Shown here one piece after another: positions 1 through 5,228 of a stretch of DNA of 5,228 bases (positions are counted from its first letter, which is position 1; each line of letters opens with the position of its first letter). Under the pieces are notes generated by a model. The model did not search any database, was not told the DNA's origin, and saw nothing but the letters and a program-made list of their open reading frames with translations. The translations under genes and the position numbers were made by a program. The stretch comes from Fimbriimonadaceae bacterium. Lineage in GTDB: Bacteria > Armatimonadota > Fimbriimonadia > Fimbriimonadales > Fimbriimonadaceae. Location: the NCBI GenBank assembly GCA_022402505.1, contig JAKRSE010000407.1, positions 1 through 5,228 on the forward strand. Direction: 5' to 3'.

Positions 1-1557
1 CTCGCCTGCGCCCGGATCGGCGCGGCCCATTCGGTGGTCTTCGGCGGATTCAGCGCCGAGAGCCTGGTCGAGCGGATCAACGACGCCACCGCCAAGGCCG
101 TAGTCACCGCCGACGGCGGCTGGCGGCGAGGCGGGATCGTCGCCCTCAAGAAGATTCTGGACGACGCCCTCTCCGGCGGCAAGTGTCCGACGGTCGAAAA
201 GGTCCTCGTCTGCGAGCGGGTCGGCGCGCCCGGAACCTTGACCAACGGACAGGCCACTCCCGACTACGACCAGGGAGCCTGGGTCGAAGGCCGCGACCTC
301 CGCTGGGCCGATGCCGTCGATTCCCAATCCGAGGACTGCCCCTGCGAGCCGATGGACTCGGAAGACCTCCTCTTCATCCTCTACACCAGCGGCAGCACGG
401 GCAAGCCAAAAGGCATCATGCACACCACCGGCGGATACATGACCGGGGTCACCGCCACCTCCAAGCTCGTCTTCGACCTGAAGGAGTCCGACGTCTATTG
501 GTGTACGGCCGACTGCGGCTGGGTCACCGGGCACAGCTACGTCGCCTATGGGCCGATGAGCAACTGCGCCACCCAAGTCATCTACGAAGGCGCGCCCGAC
601 GCGCCGGACAAGGATCGGTTCTGGAAGATCATCGAGCGGCACAAGGTCACCATCCTCTACACCGCCCCCACCGCCATCCGCACCTTCATGAAGTGGGGCA
701 CCCACTACCCCGGCGGCTGCGATCTCTCGTCGCTCCGGCTGCTCGGCTCGGTCGGCGAACCGATCAATCCCGAGGCCTGGATCTGGTATCGCGACGTGAT
801 CGGCGGCGGCCGCTGCCCCATCGTGGACACCTGGTGGCAGACGGAAACCGGCGCCATCATGATCACCCCCCTCCCCGGGCTCACCGTCACCAAGCCGGGC
901 TCGGCCACCAAGCCCTTCCCGGGCATCCAGGTGGACATCTTCGACGAGGAAGGCCGGCCCGCCAGCGACGACAACGACGACGCCGAGGTCGGAGGCCTGC
1001 TGGTGCTGCGCCGCCCCTGGCCCTCCATGCTGCGCGGCATCTGGGGAGACCCGGACCGCTATGTCAAGACCTATTGGAGCAAGTTTGCGGACGCCTACTT
1101 CGCCGGAGACGGGGCCAAGCGCGATGAAGAAGGCGACTACTGGCTGCTCGGCCGGGTGGACGACGTGATGCTGGTCGCGGGGCACAACATCTCCACAATG
1201 GAGGTCGAATCCGCCCTGGTGGACCACCACGACGTGGCCGAAGCCGCCGTCATCGGCCGCACCCACGACGTCAAGGGCCAGGCCATCGCCGCCTTCGTCA
1301 TCCTCAAGTCAGGCGTGGAGGCGACTCCCGAGCTGCGTGAAGAAATCCGGCGGCACGTCGGCACGAAAATCGGCCCCATCGCCCGCCCCGACGACCTCTT
1401 CTTCTGCGCCGACGTCCCGAAGACGAGGTCCGGCAAGATCATGCGGCGGCTCCTGCGGGACGTGGCCGAGGGACGGGTTCTCGGAGATACGACGACCCTG
1501 GCCGATCCGAACGTCGTGGCATCGCTGAAGGCGGGGTACGAGGACAAGGAGGGGTAG
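1..1557 (+). CDS. acs: Acetyl-CoA synthetase, AMP-forming (5'-partial)
   Basis: This enzyme converts acetate, ATP and CoA to acetyl-CoA, AMP and PPi in the cytoplasm through an acetyl-adenylate. The frame is open from base 1 (LACARIGAAHSVVFGG), so the GTG at 34 is an internal Val codon, not a start. By alignment from memory to Salmonella/E. coli Acs (652 aa), the first residue matches about residue 150, so roughly 149 residues are missing; 518 are present. In fragment numbering the P-loop YTSGSTGKPKG is at 128-138. The acetate-pocket residues V175, T176, V251 and W279 correspond to Val310, Thr311, Val386 and Trp414, which supports acetate as substrate. TETG is at 281-284, the adenylate-binding Asp at 370 (GDGA), and the hinge GRVDD at 384-388. 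PKTRSGKIMRR contains the catalytic, acetylation-prone Lys at 479. About 14 extra residues precede the P-loop and about 5, acidic, precede the hinge. The hinge loop reads GHNISTMEVE. The family call is firm. Confidence 0.97.
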   Translation, partial: LACARIGAAHSVVFGGFSAESLVERINDATAKAVVTADGGWRRGGIVALKKILDDALSGGKCPTVEKVLVCERVGAPGTLTNGQATPDYDQGAWVEGRDLRWADAVDSQSEDCPCEPMDSEDLLFILYTSGSTGKPKGIMHTTGGYMTGVTATSKLVFDLKESDVYWCTADCGWVTGHSYVAYGPMSNCATQVIYEGAPDAPDKDRFWKIIERHKVTILYTAPTAIRTFMKWGTHYPGGCDLSSLRLLGSVGEPINPEAWIWYRDVIGGGRCPIVDTWWQTETGAIMITPLPGLTVTKPGSATKPFPGIQVDIFDEEGRPASDDNDDAEVGGLLVLRRPWPSMLRGIWGDPDRYVKTYWSKFADAYFAGDGAKRDEEGDYWLLGRVDDVMLVAGHNISTMEVESALVDHHDVAEAAVIGRTHDVKGQAIAAFVILKSGVEATPELREEIRRHVGTKIGPIARPDDLFFCADVPKTRSGKIMRRLLRDVAEGRVLGDTTTLADPNVVASLKAGYEDKEG

Positions 1558-1629
1558 AGGCCAACCTGTCGCCACCGGATTTTGTCGAACTTGTAGCAAT
1601 CTAGCCAGAGTTATCTGGTAGTGTAACGC

Positions 1630-2574
1630 ATGCTAAGCTGTCTCCTCCTGGTCGCATCAGCAGATCGTCTCACTTTCAACAGTCTCGAGGCCATGCACTT
1701 TCCAGTCCAGTCTCCGGTTGACTCCGCGAGGGGCGAGCGAGGCCGCTCTGCGGATCGACACTCCATCCTGTGGAACGACTATGTCGCATACCTCTCTTGG
1801 CAAACGGTCAGGAGAAATGTTGACTTCTATATTGATGGTCAGCAGGTCAAAACGAGTACTCCCATATCGTCCGGCATGGCCAACTTGTCGTTCGTGGTTC
1901 CCGGATCGGGTGGATTGGCCGGACCTTCGGCAAAGCGCCGGTACTACGTGACCCACGGGCCAGCAAAGAGCCCGTTCGGCACGTCCCACCGACCTTGGGT
2001 TGCTCTCCTTGACTGGAGCACAGCGGCCGCTGCTGGTTCAAAGACGCCGGCAGATTCTATGTCGAACCTGGCTTCCACCATAGGTGGCTTGCGAGGGCCA
2101 GGGCCAAGATTGCTGGAATGGGAGGACAAGATGCGTTTTGGTGGACTCGCGTCCTTCTCCCCTTGGGACGGCGAGTACACGGATGTTCCTGGACTCCTGG
2201 CCGAAATCGGGAGGCCGAAGGCCCTCCCGATCAAGACGAACTGCTACGTGTTTGCCGGCCTCCTTCAGGCTGCCGCGGCGTCCTTGGGGATTGAAGCGAG
2301 CGTCCGAAGGTTCTCAGGAAGCCTCAAGATTCAGCCTGGCGTTTTGGTGACTACGTCTGAGCCAGCCCCGGAGTTCTTTAACACCCATGCGGTTGTCTAC
2401 CACGACGGCCTTGTTACAGACGCCAACCTCTATCTGAGAGACGAGTCAGGTGCAACGGGCCCAGTGGCTAATCTTCCATGGAAGGAATACCTGAAACTTT
2501 GCTTCGGCATAGACCCTCAGGATGTCTCATTCGAGGACTACGTGCCCCGGCCGATGAGTCACAAGCTCCGGTAA
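1630..2574 (+). CDS. Putative transglutaminase-like (Cys/His/Asp) protein
   Basis: I do not recognise this 314-residue protein as a named family. Its C-terminal half has a transglutaminase/cysteine-protease-like layout. TNCYVFAGLLQAAAASLGIE (Cys205) resembles the nucleophile helix 'C..fA.ll.alGi'. NTHAVVYHDGLVTDANLYL supplies His253 and Asp264 in the usual 'HA.v.y.dG..v.Da' arrangement. Residues 120-150 (PWVALLDWSTAAAAG and after) resemble the helix before the core in some bacterial transglutaminase-like proteins, from memory. Residues 40-110 look beta-rich. The function is unknown: protease, peptide cross-linking or a non-catalytic fold are all possible. The ATG at 1630 is the earliest possible start because an in-frame TAA lies at 1624-1626; GGTAG at 1617-1621 is a weak ribosome site, and Met22 (1693) is an alternative. 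The short N-terminus MLSCLLLVASA is hydrophobic but lacks a basic residue, so export is uncertain. Third-position GC is lower than in both neighbours. It follows acs by 72 bases and converges on the peptidase gene. Confidence 0.75.
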   Translation: MLSCLLLVASADRLTFNSLEAMHFPVQSPVDSARGERGRSADRHSILWNDYVAYLSWQTVRRNVDFYIDGQQVKTSTPISSGMANLSFVVPGSGGLAGPSAKRRYYVTHGPAKSPFGTSHRPWVALLDWSTAAAAGSKTPADSMSNLASTIGGLRGPGPRLLEWEDKMRFGGLASFSPWDGEYTDVPGLLAEIGRPKALPIKTNCYVFAGLLQAAAASLGIEASVRRFSGSLKIQPGVLVTTSEPAPEFFNTHAVVYHDGLVTDANLYLRDESGATGPVANLPWKEYLKLCFGIDPQDVSFEDYVPRPMSHKLR

Positions 2575-2576
2575 GT

Positions 2577-2619
2577 CCTCCGGCAATGCAGACCGGAACT
2601 CAGGCTGCATTGCCGGAGG
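2577..2619. terminator. 15-bp perfect inverted repeat between convergent genes, probable bidirectional terminator
   Basis: The left arm CCTCCGGCAATGCAG (2577-2591) and right arm CTGCATTGCCGGAGG (2605-2619) are exact reverse complements, separated by a 13-base loop (2592-2604). The repeat starts 2 bases after the TAA of the + strand gene (2572-2574) and ends 6 bases before the TGA of the - strand peptidase gene (2628-2626). That position fits transcription termination from both sides. Neither side has the T-run of a classic intrinsic terminator, so it may instead block read-through, stabilise the 3' ends of both transcripts, or be a copy of a dispersed palindromic repeat. Confidence 0.75.
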
Positions 2620-2625
2620 CTCACG

Positions 2626-5228
2626 TCACGGCATCTTCAGCTCCAGACCCATCGTCCTTCCCTTCTCCGAAGCCGGGATTCCGTCGGCCATCCAGACGGG
2701 CATCGGGTCGCCCTTCAGGTAGTGGTCGAAGAATTGGCTGAGGCGGATGGTGAAGTCTTTGCGGTTTCGACGCTGCACCAGGTTGTGGTCCTCGCCGTTG
2801 TAGACGAGCATCCACGCCGGACGCTGGAGCCGGCGAAGGGCCGTGAAGAGCTGGATGCCCTCCGTCCACGGCACTGCGCCGTCCTGGTCGTTCGACATGA
2901 TCAGCAGAGGAGTCTTGATCTTGTCGGCGAAGAAGATCGGTGAGTTTTCCAGATACCGAAGCGGCATCTCCCACATCGAACCCCCGATCCGGCTCTGCCC
3001 GACCTCGTACTGGAACTGACGAACCAGGCCGCTGCCATACCGGATTCCCCCGTAGGCGCTGAACATGTTGCTCACCGGCGCGCCCGCACAGGCGGCGGCA
3101 AACATGTCGGTTTCGGTCACCAGATAGGTCACCTGGTAGCCGCCCCAGCTCTGCCCCTGAATCCCGACCCGCTTCGGATCGACAAAACCCATGTCCAGGA
3201 CCTTGTGAACCCCGGGAAGAATCGCGTTCACCGCGCTCTCTCCCGGATAGCCGATCTTGTAGGGAATGTCGGGAACAAAGATCACATATCCGTTGCTCGC
3301 AAAGAAGCTCAGGTTGATCACGCTCGCGCTGGGCGCCGGCGGAGAGTAGCGATGGGTGTTCTGGCTGGAACGGTCATAGAAGTAGACCACCATCGGATAC
3401 TTCTTCGAAGGATCGAATCCGCCGGGCTTGATCAGGATCCCGTCGAGCTCCACCCCGTCGTGAGACCGGTAGCTGACCTTCTCCGAAGTCCCCCAGAGAT
3501 ACTCCTTCTGCTGCGGATTGGCATCGCTCAGGCGAACCGGGTCGCGGAAGTCCATCCGCGAGGTCCAGAGGTCCGGGAAGGTCTCGAAATTCTGAATGGT
3601 GAACAGGATTCGATCCGACTCTTCCGCCTTGACCAGACCGGTCACCATGCGGTCCCCGGAGACCAGAGCTTCCGGCCTCTTCCCCGCCGCCGAACCGAGG
3701 GCATAACCCCAACCCTTGCGGTCGTTGTCGAAGGCGGTGAAGACCAGGGATTCCTCGGGTGAGATCGTCGGCCGCTCGGCGTTCAGTCGCACGAGTCGGT
3801 AGGTGATCCCGGCCCGTCGTCCGTGGCCCAAGGTGAGGTTCTGCGGCGCCTTCTCTCCGCTCGGATCAACGCGCCAAAGGTCGAAGCGGTCGTAGACGAG
3901 AAGCCCGGCGTCGTCATCCAGCCAGCCCGCGATCCCGTAGGGGCTCGGCATGGCGGGGACGTCGTTCTCCTCGTCGAACATCGGATGCGGCAGGCCGGTC
4001 ATGACCCGCTTCTGCCCGGTCGTCGGATCGATGCTGAAGAGCTCCCGGGTCCGATCATCCGCCCCGACAATCCATCGACCGCTCGGCGATGCCACAAGAA
4101 CTCCGTTCAGGTTCTGGACCATCAGCCGCTTCAAATTGGTCGCCAGATCGACGACGTAGATGTCCGAAGCGCCCTCGGTCCACGAGGTCTGCATCTGGTA
4201 GGGGTCGGAGTCGCGGTAGAGCGCCCAGCTGCCGTCACCGTCCTGGACCACCTGAACCGAAGGCCGGTCGCCGTTCTCCAGCTGCAGGCCCGTGCCCGAG
4301 GCCAGATCGACCATGTAATCGAAGGTCCGATTCCGCAGCCCGGCCACCTGCCGAAGCTGGACCAGCTGAAGCTGCGGGTCCTTCCAGTTCCAGACATCGA
4401 GGTTGACCTTCTCATCGTCCGGAACGGTCGGCGGGGCCGGCTGAGGTTCTGGTCGGAGGCCGATGAAGAGCCGTCCCGCCGACTTGCTGAACCGCAGGCT
4501 GGATGCGGCATCCACCTGGTAGCCCCTTTCGATCGCCTTCAGGGCCGATTCCTGAAGCCGCGCCGGGGTCCCGGTAGTCGAGCCCCAGTAGACGCTCCAC
4601 TTGGACTCCTTGGCGGCGTAGTCGTCCGCGTCGGTCAGAAAGGCGATCCGGCTCCCGTCTTCGTTCAGCGTCAGCCGGCTGTAGCGGGCCATCTTCACCA
4701 TCAGGTCCCGCCGCTCCATCTTGTCGCCCGTGAACCGAAGCACGGTCACGCCGTCCTTGTCGCCCTCCTTGTTGGAGATTGAAAAGGCCAGAACCTCGCC
4801 CTTGCTGGACCAGGTCGGAGTCTGGATGGATTCCAGGGTCAGCTTCTCGCCGGTCTTCAAGTTGCGCAGCGTGTGGTCGGTCCCGGTTCCGTGTCCGGCC
4901 TTCTTCTTGGGGGCTTCGTCGGCCTTCGGCTTCTCTTCGGCGGGGGCTTCCTGATCTGCCGCCCCGCCTTCTGATCCTCGGGCGGGAGCGGGTCGGGCCG
5001 GGGTCGAGTCGATCCGGTAGAGCAGCCAGGGGCTCTTGCCGGCTCCCAGAGTCCAGGTCGCGACATCGTCGATCGTCTCGACCGCGCCGGTCTTCAGGTT
5101 CATCAAGGCCAGCTTGTTCTTGGGGGTCGGCTTGCGCTCGCGGGTCGCCTGGCGGGTCTCTTCGAACTTCGGCCGAACCGTGGCCGCCAGCCAGAGACTG
5201 TCCGCGCTGAATCGGAGGCCGGAAGCGC
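2626..5228 (-). CDS. S9-family serine peptidase (prolyl oligopeptidase/DPP type), 5'-partial
   Basis: This peptidase has a beta-propeller that gates an alpha/beta-hydrolase active site; family members cleave short peptides and are often exported. The frame stays open to the right edge (residues ...SADSLWLAATVRPKFEE...), so the TTG/ATG codons at 5101-5106 are internal. The window holds 866 complete codons plus the stop; the true start, and any signal peptide, lie outside. Counting from the codon at 5226-5224, residues 1 to about 575 are propeller-like, rich in short 'D..tG' strand repeats, and about 580-866 form the catalytic domain. The triad is Ser693 in GQSWGGY (codon 3150-3148), Asp782 in NDQDGAVPW (2883-2881) and His814 in GEDHNL (2787-2785), all intact. 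The C-terminal tail (HYLKGDPMPVWM, then GIPASEKG) resembles large Bacteroidota-type S9 peptidases, from memory. A charged Ala/Pro/Glu/Lys linker interrupts the propeller at residues 76-116. Substrate specificity cannot be read from the sequence. No frameshift is seen. Confidence 0.95.
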   Translation of the reverse strand, partial: ASGLRFSADSLWLAATVRPKFEETRQATRERKPTPKNKLALMNLKTGAVETIDDVATWTLGAGKSPWLLYRIDSTPARPAPARGSEGGAADQEAPAEEKPKADEAPKKKAGHGTGTDHTLRNLKTGEKLTLESIQTPTWSSKGEVLAFSISNKEGDKDGVTVLRFTGDKMERRDLMVKMARYSRLTLNEDGSRIAFLTDADDYAAKESKWSVYWGSTTGTPARLQESALKAIERGYQVDAASSLRFSKSAGRLFIGLRPEPQPAPPTVPDDEKVNLDVWNWKDPQLQLVQLRQVAGLRNRTFDYMVDLASGTGLQLENGDRPSVQVVQDGDGSWALYRDSDPYQMQTSWTEGASDIYVVDLATNLKRLMVQNLNGVLVASPSGRWIVGADDRTRELFSIDPTTGQKRVMTGLPHPMFDEENDVPAMPSPYGIAGWLDDDAGLLVYDRFDLWRVDPSGEKAPQNLTLGHGRRAGITYRLVRLNAERPTISPEESLVFTAFDNDRKGWGYALGSAAGKRPEALVSGDRMVTGLVKAEESDRILFTIQNFETFPDLWTSRMDFRDPVRLSDANPQQKEYLWGTSEKVSYRSHDGVELDGILIKPGGFDPSKKYPMVVYFYDRSSQNTHRYSPPAPSASVINLSFFASNGYVIFVPDIPYKIGYPGESAVNAILPGVHKVLDMGFVDPKRVGIQGQSWGGYQVTYLVTETDMFAAACAGAPVSNMFSAYGGIRYGSGLVRQFQYEVGQSRIGGSMWEMPLRYLENSPIFFADKIKTPLLIMSNDQDGAVPWTEGIQLFTALRRLQRPAWMLVYNGEDHNLVQRRNRKDFTIRLSQFFDHYLKGDPMPVWMADGIPASEKGRTMGLELKMP
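4879..5001 (-). other. Charged low-complexity linker within the S9 peptidase propeller
   Basis: About 41 residues (76-116 of the fragment) are dominated by Ala, Pro, Glu, Lys, Asp and Gly, with no hydrophobic core pattern (for example APAEEKPKADEAPKKK). They lie between two similar propeller strands, each containing NLKTG (5086-5100 and 4849-4863). This looks like a flexible, solvent-exposed loop extending from an early blade rather than part of the fold. Confidence 0.7.

Noticed and set aside
183..1127. A 314-codon open frame on the + strand inside acs
   Set aside because: It is an Arg/Pro/His-rich frame-shifted reading of the high-GC acs gene with no recognisable domain; the acs frame is unambiguous.
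1582..1616. Possible promoter for the middle gene (TTGTCG or TTGTAG with TTATCT)
   Set aside because: The spacings (23 or 14 bases) do not fit a standard -35/-10 promoter, and AT-richer intergenic DNA gives such matches by chance.
1605..1618. Small hairpin CCAGA-GTTA-TCTGG just upstream of the middle gene
   Set aside because: A 5-bp stem with no T-run is too weak to call a terminator for acs or a regulatory element, although it partly overlaps the weak ribosome site.
2478..2741. An 87-codon + strand frame running across the convergent gap
   Set aside because: It overlaps the end of the middle gene, the inverted repeat and the peptidase 3' end in another frame, with a Pro/Ser/Arg-biased product; it is a chance frame.
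3823..4782. A 319-codon open frame on the + strand, antisense to the peptidase gene
   Set aside because: Long antisense frames are expected opposite GC-rich genes; the product is Arg/Val/Leu-biased with no motif, while the - strand frame encodes a conserved peptidase.
5101..5106. TTG/ATG codons as the start of the peptidase
   Set aside because: The frame continues upstream to the window edge with peptidase-like propeller sequence (SADSLWLAATVRPKFEE), so these codons are internal.

Overview
The window is a GC-rich bacterial chromosomal segment holding three protein genes. Two are cut by the window edges. From left to right they are: the C-terminal four-fifths of an AMP-forming acetyl-CoA synthetase (acs, + strand, 1-1557), a small divergent gene with a transglutaminase-like Cys/His/Asp pattern (+ strand, 1630-2574), and most of a large S9-family (prolyl oligopeptidase/DPP-type) serine peptidase read leftwards (- strand, 5228-2626, its N-terminus beyond the right edge). 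The gene 2 and peptidase stop codons face each other across about 50 bases, which contain a perfect 15-bp inverted repeat that probably ends transcription in both directions.

The organism cannot be named from this sequence. The two large genes use mostly G or C at third codon positions. The acs carries the GHNIST-type hinge loop, as far as I recall typical of actinobacterial, planctomycete and acidobacterial enzymes, rather than the GHRLGT loop of enterobacteria. The peptidase tail resembles large secreted S9 peptidases that are abundant in Bacteroidota, Acidobacteriota and Gemmatimonadota. A GC-rich, non-proteobacterial chemoheterotroph is the best guess.

The genes do not form an obvious pathway. 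acs activates acetate for central metabolism. The peptidase is probably exported and degrades peptides. The middle gene has visibly lower third-position GC than both neighbours and looks like an accessory gene lodged between two ordinary ones. No RNA genes, CRISPR arrays, insertion sequences or phage genes are visible, and I see no convincing new multi-gene system. The points most worth a second look are the middle gene (fold, start, origin) and the long intergenic stem-loop.
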